This document shows, in pieces, positions 36,846 to 45,558 of a stretch of DNA of 55,539 nucleotides (its first letter is position 1; every line of letters starts with the position of its first letter). The notes beneath the pieces were generated by a model. The model saw nothing but the letters and a program-made list of their open reading frames with translations. It was not told the origin of the DNA and searched no databases. A program made the translations under genes and the position numbers. The DNA lies in NCBI GenBank assembly GCA_019241645.1, contig JAFAWQ010000046.1, forward strand, positions 1-55,539, read 5' to 3'. The DNA comes from Alphaproteobacteria bacterium. Its GTDB lineage: Bacteria; Pseudomonadota; Alphaproteobacteria; Micropepsales; Micropepsaceae.

Positions 36846-38222
36846 TTAGCCGCCATAGCGCGTTTTCAGCAGCGCATAGAGCGCACGGGCGGCATTGGCC
36901 TCGGCGCCTTTGCGACGGCCGGGCCGCGGCCTGTCGGTCCACGCCGGGATGTCGAAGTGTGCCCAGGACTTCGCCCGCGACACAAAACGGTTTAGGAACA
37001 GCGCCGCCGTAATGGCGCCGCCGAGATTGTAATCCGGATTGTTGTTCAGGTCCGCAATCGAACTCGAGATTGCCGACTCATAGCCCCGCCATAGCGGGAG
37101 CCGCCACAACGGATCGTGAGTTTCCACGCTGCATCTGGCAATGTCAGCCGCGAGTTGCTCGTCATCGGTGAAGAACGGCGGCAGCTCCATGCCGGTGGCG
37201 GCGCGCGCCGCCCCGGTGAGTGTTGCGATGTCGATCAGTAGATCAGGCGACTCGCTGTCCGCTTCGGTCAGCGCATCCGCCAGCACCAGCCGGCCTTCGG
37301 CATCGGTATTGCCGATCTCGATCGTGAGGCCTTTGCGGCTGGGCAACACGTCGCCGGGCCGATAAGCGGAGCCTGAGACCGCATTCTCCACCGCGGGAAT
37401 CAGCACGCGCAGACGCAGGTTCAACTCCGCATCCATTATCATACGCGCCAGCCCCAGCACGACGGCGGCGCCGCCCATGTCCTTTTTCATCGTCAACATG
37501 CCGGAGGAGGGTTTGAGATCGAGGCCGCCGGAATCGAACACCACGCCTTTGCCCACCAGCGTGACTTTCGGCGCGCTCGCATCGCCCCAGGTAAAATCGA
37601 TCAGGCGCGGTGGTCGCGTAGAGGCACGGCCGACCGCATGGATGAGAGGATATTTCTTCGCGATCAGGTCATCGCCGACGATCTGGGAGAATTTCGCGCC
37701 GTAGGTCCGCGCCACTTCTCGCGCCGCCGCCGCCAGTTCCTCAGGCCCCATGTCGTTCGCCGGCGTGTTCACGAGGTCGCGGGCGAGAAAGACACCTTCG
37801 GCGATGCGCGTGACTTCGTCGCCCTCCACGCCTTTCGGCACGACCAGCCTGGGCAATGGCCGCGCACCTTTCCGATAACGGTCGAAACGATAGGTGCCGA
37901 GTACCCAGGCAAGCGCGCCGCCCGCGCCGCCAAGCTCGGAAGGCACATCGCCAAACTGATAAATGCCTGCAGGCAAGGATTCGGAGAAGATTGCGAAGGC
38001 AAGCGGATCTTTGCCTGTGCCCAGACCGAGCACCGCGCTAGCCAATCCGCCGGCAGCATTTGGCACCAGGAGCAGCTCCTGCTCCCTGGCCTTGAAATTT
38101 GCGGCGCGAATCCAATCCGCTTCCCGCCGGCTGCGTGCGTGCAGCCAGCGCTTGAGGTTGTCCGACTTGACCGCGTGAAGAGGGATCGCGCCTTTCGCGC
38201 TTTTCACAAGGCTCGCATGCAT
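36846..38222 (-). CDS. Leucyl aminopeptidase family protein (M17)
   Basis: A 458-residue M17 metallopeptidase, close to the usual length. The C-terminal catalytic domain has the metal and active-site segments LVGKGVVFDSGGLDLKPS, MKKDMGGAAVVLGL, the signature NTDAEGRLVLADAL and an arginine in this loop. It removes N-terminal residues from peptides using two metal ions. The start at 38222 follows from a short basic N-terminus; upstream residues in frame look like spacer. It is divergent from the GST gene across 68 bases. Confidence 0.93.
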   Translation of the reverse strand: MHASLVKSAKGAIPLHAVKSDNLKRWLHARSRREADWIRAANFKAREQELLLVPNAAGGLASAVLGLGTGKDPLAFAIFSESLPAGIYQFGDVPSELGGAGGALAWVLGTYRFDRYRKGARPLPRLVVPKGVEGDEVTRIAEGVFLARDLVNTPANDMGPEELAAAAREVARTYGAKFSQIVGDDLIAKKYPLIHAVGRASTRPPRLIDFTWGDASAPKVTLVGKGVVFDSGGLDLKPSSGMLTMKKDMGGAAVVLGLARMIMDAELNLRLRVLIPAVENAVSGSAYRPGDVLPSRKGLTIEIGNTDAEGRLVLADALTEADSESPDLLIDIATLTGAARAATGMELPPFFTDDEQLAADIARCSVETHDPLWRLPLWRGYESAISSSIADLNNNPDYNLGGAITAALFLNRFVSRAKSWAHFDIPAWTDRPRPGRRKGAEANAARALYALLKTRYGG

Positions 38223-38290
38223 GGAAAGGCCTATCGCGTGATGATGCCGGACCTTAGAAACGCGGCGAGAATCCTGCAACTGGAACACCG

Positions 38291-38947
38291 ATGGCCCGCT
38301 ACACCCTCATTGTCGGCACCAAAAACTGGTCGAGTTGGAGCTTGCGTCCCTATCTTGCGCTGCGCGCGATAGGCGTTCCGTTCGATGAGGAGGTTGTCCA
38401 GCTGCGGCGCGACTCCACGGCGGATGACGTCAAGCGCCACTCGCCGTCGGGCCGCGTGCCGGCGCTCAAGATTGAGGAAGGCGGCCGCACGCATCTCATC
38501 TGGGACAGCCTTGCCATCTGCGAGACGCTGGCCGAGCGTCATCCTGAGGCCAGGCTTTGGCCGGTCGATCCGTTCGTCCGCGCCGAAGCCCGTTCCTACG
38601 CGGCAGAAATGCATTCCGGATTTCCCGATCTGCGAGAGCAGCTGTCGATGGAGTTTGTCCGGCGCATTCCCACGCCCGATTTGCGCGATGCCACCAAGGC
38701 TCAGATCGCCCGGATTCTCGAAGCATGGACATTCGCGCTGGAGCGGCATGCCGGAAACGGCGGCTTTCTCTTCGGCCGCTTTTCCATCGCCGATTGCATG
38801 TATGCCCCCGTGGTTTCGCGCTTCCGGACCTACAGTATTGATCTGCCGCCTCTGTTGCAGGCCTACAGCGATAAGGTCTGGTCGTTGCCGGCCATGCAGG
38901 ACTGGGCCAAGGCAGCCCAGCGCGAAGTCGACTCGGGTCTGGCATAA
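38291..38947 (+). CDS. Glutathione S-transferase family protein
   Basis: A 218-residue GST. The N-terminal thioredoxin-like domain has TLIVGTKNWSSWSLRPYLAL with serines suited to activate glutathione, and the cis-proline in SGRVPALKIEEG. The helical C-terminal domain has NGGFLFGRFSIADCMYAPVV. The acceptor is not predictable. It lies between the aminopeptidase and the Tad locus and belongs to neither. Confidence 0.9.
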   Translation: MARYTLIVGTKNWSSWSLRPYLALRAIGVPFDEEVVQLRRDSTADDVKRHSPSGRVPALKIEEGGRTHLIWDSLAICETLAERHPEARLWPVDPFVRAEARSYAAEMHSGFPDLREQLSMEFVRRIPTPDLRDATKAQIARILEAWTFALERHAGNGGFLFGRFSIADCMYAPVVSRFRTYSIDLPPLLQAYSDKVWSLPAMQDWAKAAQREVDSGLA

Positions 38948-39011
38948 ACGCGGGCGAACTGCAGATGTGCCTATTTGTCCCGCCGGCGGCGGTCTCCCGC
39001 GCCGAACATGC

Positions 39012-39026
39012 TTAAGGTTTTGTTGA
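39012..39026. promoter_or_regulatory. Imperfect CtrA-type box before tadD
   Basis: TTAA (39012-39015), seven bases, then TTGA (39023-39026), one mismatch from TTAA-N7-TTAA. It lies about 50 bases upstream of the tadD start. On its own this is weak; it is listed because matching sites occur before other pilus genes in the window. Confidence 0.3.
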
Positions 39027-39074
39027 CGGCTGAGGGGCACTCTCCGGACGCTTGCAAGAAAGAATGGAGTGGCC

Positions 39075-40058
39075 ATGCGCCGAGCGCCCCTGAAAGCAGC
39101 CCTATCGGCTCTCGTCCTATGTGCCGCGGGTTGCGCGGGAACCGGAACTCCTGCCCCCCAAAAGAGTGCCGCTCCTCCGCCAAAGCCCGACGCCTCGGCT
39201 ACCGCATCTTCGGGGACCAAGGCCGCCACGGATTTGCCTCCCGCAACCAGCGTTGAGGAGCAGCTTCAGAAGGCGCAGGGGCTGCGCACGCAGGGAAAAC
39301 TTGGGGAAGCCGCCCATATTCTCGCGCAACTGGTGCTGGCAGCGCCGGACGATCCGCGGGTGCTTGGCGAATACGGTAAGACCCTGGTTCAGCTGAACCG
39401 CTCCGACGACGCGGTCGCTTTCCTGAAACGGGCCACGGAGTTGAAGCCGGCCGACTGGTCGCTCTACTCGGCTTTGGGCGTGGCCTACGATCAGATGGAC
39501 GACAGAAAGCATGCCAAGACGGCCTATGAACGCGCCCTTGCGCTGCATCCGGGCGACATGGCGGTGCTGAACAATTATGCCGTCTCCCGCATGCTGGCGG
39601 GCGATCTCGAGACCGCCCAGCGGCTCTTGCTGCAGGCTCAGAGCGCTGATCCAACCAACGCAAAGGTGCAGGGCAATCTGCTTCGCCTGGTGCAGATGAA
39701 AGCTGGCCGGAGTGCCAGTGCTCCCGTGAAATCCGCTGCCGATGTTGCCGGCGCGCCCAAGGCGATCAGCCCCAGCATCACGTCGACCGCAGCCGCCTCT
39801 CCTCCACGCGAAACGCAACCCTCCTCGGTTGCCGACACGCAAAAGCCGGCTGCTCACAAGCCGGCTGCGAAGTTGAGCAAGACAACGCCGCCAAAAACGA
39901 CCGTCGCCAGCAAGACAGCATCCGCAAACAAGGCCGCGCCCGCAAATAGCGCGTCTGCAAACAAGACTGCCTCCGCGACCAAGACCGCTTCGTCGAAGAT
40001 GGCTGCAAAAAAGCCCGCGCCGCCGCCGGCTTTGCGCACCGCGGATCAGAACGAGTAG
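39075..40058 (+). CDS. tadD: TPR lipoprotein, TadD-like pilus assembly factor
   Basis: A 327-residue lipoprotein. The signal ends in LSALVLCAAGCAG with the lipobox cysteine near residue 20. Residues about 55-210 hold tetratricopeptide repeats, including LGEYGKTLVQLNRSDDAVAF, DWSLYSALGVAYDQMDDRKH and VLNNYAVSRMLAGDLETAQR. TadD is needed for Flp pilus assembly, probably aiding the secretin. The C-terminal 110 residues are low-complexity, rich in Ala, Lys, Ser and Thr with repeated ASANK/KTAS units. A GGAG at 39066 sets the ATG at 39075. It is convergent with tadC. Confidence 0.82.
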   Translation: MRRAPLKAALSALVLCAAGCAGTGTPAPQKSAAPPPKPDASATASSGTKAATDLPPATSVEEQLQKAQGLRTQGKLGEAAHILAQLVLAAPDDPRVLGEYGKTLVQLNRSDDAVAFLKRATELKPADWSLYSALGVAYDQMDDRKHAKTAYERALALHPGDMAVLNNYAVSRMLAGDLETAQRLLLQAQSADPTNAKVQGNLLRLVQMKAGRSASAPVKSAADVAGAPKAISPSITSTAAASPPRETQPSSVADTQKPAAHKPAAKLSKTTPPKTTVASKTASANKAAPANSASANKTASATKTASSKMAAKKPAPPPALRTADQNE

Positions 40059-40125
40059 CCAGCAGGGTGTAGTTCTTAAGCTGCTTGCATCGGCGACGCG
40101 CTGGGTTCGAAAACCCGCGCGCGCG

Positions 40126-41103
40126 TCAGTGCATGGTGTGCATCACCTTCATGACGGCCGGTCCCATGATCACCACGAACAGGCAGGGAAGGAAGAACAC
40201 GATCATTGGCACGGTGAGTTTCGCTGGCAGGGCTGCCGCCTTCTTCTCGGCGTTGGCCATGCGCATCTCGCGATTTTCCTGGGCGCAGACGCGCAACGCC
40301 TGACCGAGCGGGGTGCCGTATTTTTCCGCCTGATTGAGCGCCGCCGCGATCGCCTTGACGCCGGCATGGCCGCAGCGCTTGGCCAGATTATCGAAAGCCT
40401 GCCGCCGGTCCGGAAGGTATGACAGCTCCGCCGTTGTCAACCCGAACTCTTCGGCCAGTTCAACCGATTGCGCGCCGATCTCGGTGGCGACGCGGGTAAA
40501 TGCGCCTTCGATCGACATTCCGGATTCGACGCAGATCAGGAGCAGGTCGAGCGCATCGGGAAATGCCCGCATGATGGACTCGCGCCGGCGTGTGATCCGG
40601 TTCGAAAGGAACAGGTCCGGAATGTAGAAGCCAAGCAACGCGGTGCCGAGCGCGGCCAGGAACTTCTCCCAGCCCGGCCAGGAGAGATGCAGAACGCCGA
40701 ACAGATACACCATCGCCACCGCGAACAGCAGGAATGGCATCACGAAGCGGAAGAACATGAAGGTGACGAGAGGCGCCTGACCGCGATAACCCGCCTGCAC
40801 CAGGCGTTCGCGCGTGTTCGCCGATTCCAGAATGCGCTGCAGGTTCAGCTTGTCCAGCGTCTGCTTCATGAACGTGACAGGCTCGGTGCGCAGGCCATTG
40901 CGCTTGTTGAGCTGGGCATGATGTTTCTGCCGCAGTTCCTCGCGCCGTTCCGAAACGGCCTTCATGCGCGTGCCAAGCGAGCGGCGCTCCAGCAGGGGCA
41001 GGCCCAGCGTCACAACGGTGGCGAAGGCGAGGCCCGCGACGACCAGCATCACCAGGAAGCTGCGGTCGAACAGGATATTGAGGACGCCGACATCGGTGCT
41101 CAT
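40126..41103 (-). CDS. tadC: TadC inner-membrane pilus assembly protein
   Basis: A 325-residue type II secretion F-domain protein with hydrophobic segments at about residues 17-37, 128-160 and at the C-terminus, and the F-domain stretch AFPDALDLLLICVESGMSIE followed by GAFTRVATEIG and QAEKYGTPLGQALRVCAQEN. TadB and TadC form the platform on which the CpaF ATPase acts. It is the last pilus gene of the minus-strand operon in the window. No tadE, tadF or tadG genes follow. Confidence 0.93.
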   Translation of the reverse strand: MSTDVGVLNILFDRSFLVMLVVAGLAFATVVTLGLPLLERRSLGTRMKAVSERREELRQKHHAQLNKRNGLRTEPVTFMKQTLDKLNLQRILESANTRERLVQAGYRGQAPLVTFMFFRFVMPFLLFAVAMVYLFGVLHLSWPGWEKFLAALGTALLGFYIPDLFLSNRITRRRESIMRAFPDALDLLLICVESGMSIEGAFTRVATEIGAQSVELAEEFGLTTAELSYLPDRRQAFDNLAKRCGHAGVKAIAAALNQAEKYGTPLGQALRVCAQENREMRMANAEKKAAALPAKLTVPMIVFFLPCLFVVIMGPAVMKVMHTMH

Positions 41104-41116
41104 GGGTTGCGCGCCT

Positions 41117-42097
41117 TCAGTGCTTGAAGCTGATCATTTTTTTCATCACGCCGATGCCGCAGGCCATCCAGAATGCGCATCCCGCCAGCATCAGATTGCC
41201 CATGCGTTCCGTGAACAGCAGCTTGATGTAGTCCGGCGTGGTGAAATAGACGAGCAGCATCACGACGATCGGCAGCGAGCCGATGATCATCGCCGAGGCT
41301 TTCGCCTCCGACGACATGGCCTTGATCTTGTTTTGCAGCCGCTTGCGATCGCGCAGCACGCCGGAAAGGTTTGAGAGCGCCTCGGACAGATTGCCGCCCG
41401 ATTTTTGCTGAATGGACATGACGATGGAGAAGAAACCGACTTCCGATGTCGGCATGGAGTCGTACATGCGCTTGAGAGCCTGCTCCATCGTCACGCCGAC
41501 CTTCATCTGCTCGACCAGCTTGGAGAACTCGCCGCTGACCGGCTGTGGCATCTCCTTCGACACGATCTTGAGAGCCTCGGTGGTGGGCAAGCCGGAACGC
41601 ACGCTGCGCACGATCACGTCGATGGCGTTGGCGAATTCGAGCGTGAATTTCTTCTGCCGGCGCTTGGTCAGGAAGGCAATCACCCAACGCGGCAGCCCCA
41701 TCCCCACGGCGAATCCGGCGAGAGCGTCAACCGCCGGGGACTGATGGGTCATCGCGCAGCCCGCGACCGCCACCAGGGCGACGATCGCCGAGATGATCCA
41801 GAAGGTCCGCACCGTGATGTCCAGGCCCGCCTGTTCCAGCCGCCGGCGCAGCGTGGGCCTTTGTTTCTTCGCGGCCTGCTGTTTTTCCAGTTCCTTCAGC
41901 AGCGCGGTGACGTTTTTCCGGCGCTGCTGCCCGGTTTCGGCTACGTTGCGGCCGCCGGTAAGGGCGACCTGCGGTCCAACCGCGGCCGCCAGCCGCTTCT
42001 TGGAAGTTTCGCCGGATGGCGCAACAAAAGTGTAGGCAATTCCGCCCAGGCCCCCGAGGAGCAGGACGGCGGTCACCACATACATCAACGCCGTCAT
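41117..42097 (-). CDS. tadB: TadB inner-membrane pilus assembly protein
   Basis: A 326-residue F-domain protein with membrane segments near the N-terminus (MTALMYVVTAVLLLGGLGGI), around residues 110-155 and near the C-terminus. The F-domain motif reads FANAIDVIVRSVRSGLPTTE and later GFFSIVMSIQQKSGGNLSEA. It pairs with TadC. The ATG at 42097 lies 7 bases after the cpaF stop; the upstream in-frame residues overlap cpaF. Confidence 0.93.
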   Translation of the reverse strand: MTALMYVVTAVLLLGGLGGIAYTFVAPSGETSKKRLAAAVGPQVALTGGRNVAETGQQRRKNVTALLKELEKQQAAKKQRPTLRRRLEQAGLDITVRTFWIISAIVALVAVAGCAMTHQSPAVDALAGFAVGMGLPRWVIAFLTKRRQKKFTLEFANAIDVIVRSVRSGLPTTEALKIVSKEMPQPVSGEFSKLVEQMKVGVTMEQALKRMYDSMPTSEVGFFSIVMSIQQKSGGNLSEALSNLSGVLRDRKRLQNKIKAMSSEAKASAMIIGSLPIVVMLLVYFTTPDYIKLLFTERMGNLMLAGCAFWMACGIGVMKKMISFKH

Positions 42098-42104
42098 TGC
42101 TGCC

Positions 42105-43583
42105 TCACTGCTGAAGCTCGTCGAGCGCCTCGGCGAGTTCCCGTTCCATGCCGAAATAGCGCGCGCGCTCCCAGAATGTCGGGCGGACAATCCCGGTGCC
42201 GACATGCTTGCCGCTCATGCGGCCGGTATCGTCTTCGCCGGTGATCTCGTAATTCATCAGATCCTGCGTGATGACGACATCGCCTTCGGTGCCGACGATC
42301 TCGGTGATCTTGGTGATGCGGCGGGAACCGTCACGCATGCGCTCCGCCTGGATGATGACATCCAGCGAACCGACGATCATCTCGCGGATGGTGCGCACCG
42401 GCAGCGAGAAACCACCCATGGTGATCATCGACTCCAGACGCGTCATGGCTTCGCGCGGGCTGTTGGCGTGCAGCGTGCCCATCGAGCCGTCATGGCCGGT
42501 GTTCATCGCCTGCAGCAGATCGAACGCTTCCGGTCCGCGGACTTCGCCCACGATGATGCGTTCGGGACGCATACGAAGACAGTTGCGCACCAGATCGCGC
42601 ATGGTGATCGTGCCCTGGCCCTCGAGATTGGGAGGGCGAGTCTCGAGCCGCACCACATGCGGCTGCTGCAGCTGCAGTTCCGCCGCGTCCTCGCAGGTGA
42701 TGACACGCTCGTCGGCGTCGATGAACGCGGTCATGGTGTTCAACAGGGTGGTTTTACCGGAACCTGTACCGCCGGAGATGAGAATGTTGCAGCGGCAGCG
42801 GCCGATAACCGCGAGAACGCGGGCCCCCGCCTGGCTGATCGAGCCGAAGCGGACGAGATCGTCCATCCGCAGCTTGTCTTTGCGGAATTTACGAATGGTG
42901 AGCGTTGGGCCATCGAGCGAGAGCGGCGGCGCAATCACGTTGACACGCGAGCCGTCGAGCAGGCGAGCGTCGCAGATCGGCGAGGATTCGTCGACGCGCC
43001 GGCCGACCTGGCTGACGATGCGCTGGCAGATGTTCATCAGCTGCGCGTTGTCGCGGAAGCGGATGTTGGTCAGCTGAACCTTGCCGCCGACTTCGATGAA
43101 CACGCGGCCGGCGCCGTTGACCATGATGTCGGCGATGTCGTCGCGAGCGAGCAGGGGCTCGAGCGGACCGTAACCAAGCACATCGTTGAAGATGTCCTGC
43201 AGCAGGTGTTCCTGCTCGGCAATCGACATCACAACGGCTTTGATCGAAATGATCTCGTTGACGATGTCGCGGATCTCTTCGCGCGCCGAGTCCGGATCGA
43301 GTTGCGCCAGCTGCGCAAGATCGATGGTGTCGATCAACGCGTTAAAGATCGTGGTCTTGATCTGGTAATAGTCCTCGGAGCGCTGATCCGAAATTCGTCC
43401 CGCCGTTTTCGTGGCGGGTGGCGGGGGCAGCGGAGCAGAGGCCTGCGGCCGCGGCGGAGGAGGTGCCGAAGGCGCTGCATCGGCGGGCGGAGCCGAGGGG
43501 TTACTGACCCGTGACGGCTCCGGCTCGACGCGCTGTAGCGCGGTGCGCGGCAACTCTGCGGTGGCGTTGCGTCTTCCAAACAT
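42105..43583 (-). CDS. cpaF: CpaF/TadA secretion ATPase
   Basis: A 492-residue type II/IV secretion ATPase. An Ala/Pro-rich N-terminal tail of about 60 residues precedes the catalytic part with Walker A ISGGTGSGKTTLLNTM, the Asp box DADERVITCEDAAELQLQQP and the Walker B/His region RIIVGEVRGPEAFDLLQAMN then TGHDGSMGTLHANSP. It hydrolyses ATP to drive assembly, and probably retraction, of the Flp pilus. Confidence 0.96.
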   Translation of the reverse strand: MFGRRNATAELPRTALQRVEPEPSRVSNPSAPPADAAPSAPPPPRPQASAPLPPPPATKTAGRISDQRSEDYYQIKTTIFNALIDTIDLAQLAQLDPDSAREEIRDIVNEIISIKAVVMSIAEQEHLLQDIFNDVLGYGPLEPLLARDDIADIMVNGAGRVFIEVGGKVQLTNIRFRDNAQLMNICQRIVSQVGRRVDESSPICDARLLDGSRVNVIAPPLSLDGPTLTIRKFRKDKLRMDDLVRFGSISQAGARVLAVIGRCRCNILISGGTGSGKTTLLNTMTAFIDADERVITCEDAAELQLQQPHVVRLETRPPNLEGQGTITMRDLVRNCLRMRPERIIVGEVRGPEAFDLLQAMNTGHDGSMGTLHANSPREAMTRLESMITMGGFSLPVRTIREMIVGSLDVIIQAERMRDGSRRITKITEIVGTEGDVVITQDLMNYEITGEDDTGRMSGKHVGTGIVRPTFWERARYFGMERELAEALDELQQ

Positions 43584-43586
43584 GGA

Positions 43587-44846
43587 TTATGCCTGCTTGC
43601 GGCCTTTCAGGAGCGAGAGGAAGGGCAACACACCCTTGTCCGTTTCTGCTGCCGGGGCGCGTCCGGTGATGACCTGGGCGAGCCGCATAACGGCGTCGGC
43701 TGTCTGGGACTTCGGCTGCACTTCCATCAACATTTGCCCATTGTTCGCCGCCGCTCCGTAGAGTTGCGGCTCGAACGGAAAGATGATGGTCGGCGTCAGC
43801 CCGACAGTGGCCGCGAAGTCCTTGACCGGAATCTCCGGCCGCTTCGGCATGCCCGTCTGGGCCATCACCAGTTTGGGCGGCGGATCGTTCGGCCGATTCT
43901 GCTTGATGACATCCGTCAGCGCCTTGGTCGCGCGCAAGCTTCCCAGATCCGGGGTCGCGACGATCACTATATCGTCCGATGCGAGCAGGGTCTGGCGGAT
44001 CCATGGCGTCCACTGATGCGGCAGATCGATGACCACGCATGGCGTCGACTGGCGAACAACGTCGACGACGGCTTCGTAGGCGGGAGGTCCCGCCTCATGG
44101 AAGCGATCCATCGCCGCCGGCGCTGCGAACAGGGATAGGTGGTCGCTGATCTTGAGCAGCAGGCGATCGAGCAGCACGTCATCGAGACGCTCGGGAGACG
44201 AGATGGCCTCGGCCACGCCCTGTCCCGGCTCCTCGTTGAAGTTCAGGCCTACCGTTCCGAAGGAGAGATCGAGATCGACAATCGTCGTGTTGATGCCGAG
44301 CCGCTCGGCGATGCACCAGCCGACATTGTGCGCGAGCGTCGAGCTGCCGGATCCGCCGCGAGAGCCGAAGAAGCTGACCACGCGCCCGATCGGCGCGGCC
44401 TCGGGATTGAGATACAATCCGGATATCACCTCGATGAGGTGCAACGGGTTCAGAGGCGCAACCAGATATTCGCTCACGCCGCGGCGCATCAGCTCGCGAT
44501 ACAGTTCCACATCGTTGACGCGCCCGATGATGATGACCTTGCTGGAGGGATCGCAGACCTGTGCCAGCCGGTCGATCTCCTCGATCGCCGCCTTGCCCTG
44601 AAGCCGTGTTTCCACAATCAGCAGGTTGGGCGTTACGTGGCCGTTGTGATGTTCCACGGCGGCCTGCAGGCCGCCCAGCTGAACGCTGAGGTCAGCCTTG
44701 GAGAGTCTGCGGTCGGCGGCGGCGCGCTGAAGGGCGGCTCCGGTGTCCGGAAACTCACAAAAAGCCTGGATGGAAATCCTCGGCACCGGCCGCTCATGCG
44801 GCGCGGCTCCGAACGGTTCTTCCCCAGGCGGGTTTGCGTTAGTCAT
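43587..44846 (-). CDS. cpaE: CpaE/TadZ pilus localisation protein
   Basis: A 419-residue protein with a receiver-like N-terminal domain (to about residue 150) followed by a ParA/MinD-like domain. The P-loop reads FFGSRGGSGSSTLAHNVGWC, lacking the usual P-loop lysine, as in other TadZ proteins that bind rather than actively hydrolyse nucleotide. VDLDLSFGTVGLNF follows. TadZ/CpaE places the pilus machine at the cell pole. The gene is 3 bases upstream of cpaF and 10 bases after cpaD. Confidence 0.92.
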   Translation of the reverse strand: MTNANPPGEEPFGAAPHERPVPRISIQAFCEFPDTGAALQRAAADRRLSKADLSVQLGGLQAAVEHHNGHVTPNLLIVETRLQGKAAIEEIDRLAQVCDPSSKVIIIGRVNDVELYRELMRRGVSEYLVAPLNPLHLIEVISGLYLNPEAAPIGRVVSFFGSRGGSGSSTLAHNVGWCIAERLGINTTIVDLDLSFGTVGLNFNEEPGQGVAEAISSPERLDDVLLDRLLLKISDHLSLFAAPAAMDRFHEAGPPAYEAVVDVVRQSTPCVVIDLPHQWTPWIRQTLLASDDIVIVATPDLGSLRATKALTDVIKQNRPNDPPPKLVMAQTGMPKRPEIPVKDFAATVGLTPTIIFPFEPQLYGAAANNGQMLMEVQPKSQTADAVMRLAQVITGRAPAAETDKGVLPFLSLLKGRKQA

Positions 44847-44856
44847 CGATCCGCTC

Positions 44857-45546
44857 CTATTGGATGTCGGAACTCAGGCCAGATTGCTCGGAGCCCTTGT
44901 CGACGGTGCGCTTGTCAGCCTGGGTAACTTCACCCTTCTCGTAATGGCCGAGAACGGTCGCCCGGCGCACGGCATCGCCCGCGTCGTCAAGCTGGCGCGA
45001 CTCGTCGAGATCGCGCGGATTGGCAACCATGGCTGCGATGTTTTGCTGCACCGAACAGCCGAAATCCATGCGAGGAAGATTTGTTTGGGTGTCGGCGATG
45101 TCCTCGGACCAGTTGCCGCAAGGCGCCGTGTGCGCCTCATAGGCCATGAATCCGATCTCGACGCGGCGGTCCCCATCCTCGACTGGATGCGTGCCGACGA
45201 GAATACGCGAGCGGGGCACGCCGAGCCGCGCGAGACGCTCGCCGAAAAAGGAGATCGCATCCGATGAATCTCCGCCCTCGGGGACGGAGATGTTCACCGA
45301 GCCGTTGCCGCGTGAAAGGTAGTCTTCCGCAACGCGATCAAGCTTGGCCGCATCTTCCGGCATCAGTCCGGTGCCGTGTCCCGCGAAGGATACGCGCACC
45401 GACCGGTAGTTCGGCTCAACCGTGATCGGATGCAGCCGCGCCGGATCGATGGTCTTGACGACCATGTCGTTGTCTCCCGGGGCGGCGCAACTGCCGGCCA
45501 GCAGAACCGCGGCCAGAGCGGCGAAGCGTGTCAGTTCTTTGCGCAT
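44857..45546 (-). CDS. cpaD: CpaD pilus assembly lipoprotein
   Basis: A 229-residue lipoprotein with signal FAALAAVLLAGSC giving a lipidated cysteine near residue 20. The mature part has HPITVEPNYRSVRVSF, FGERLARLGVPRSRILVGTH and the family motif CSVQQNIAAMVANPRDL with two conserved cysteines. CpaD acts at the outer membrane with the CpaC secretin. Confidence 0.92.
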   Translation of the reverse strand: MRKELTRFAALAAVLLAGSCAAPGDNDMVVKTIDPARLHPITVEPNYRSVRVSFAGHGTGLMPEDAAKLDRVAEDYLSRGNGSVNISVPEGGDSSDAISFFGERLARLGVPRSRILVGTHPVEDGDRRVEIGFMAYEAHTAPCGNWSEDIADTQTNLPRMDFGCSVQQNIAAMVANPRDLDESRQLDDAGDAVRRATVLGHYEKGEVTQADKRTVDKGSEQSGLSSDIQ

Positions 45547-45558
45547 GACCGATGTCTC

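Noticed and set aside
35441..37012. A 523-codon plus-strand open frame
   Set aside because: It is antisense to pntAa and the oxidase subunit IV gene and has the low-information composition of a shadow frame.
40103..40116. GGGTTCGAAAACCC, resembling a tRNA T-arm, between tadD and tadC
   Set aside because: No acceptor stem, anticodon arm or CCA-proximal pairing can be formed around it; it is just a short hairpin between convergent genes.
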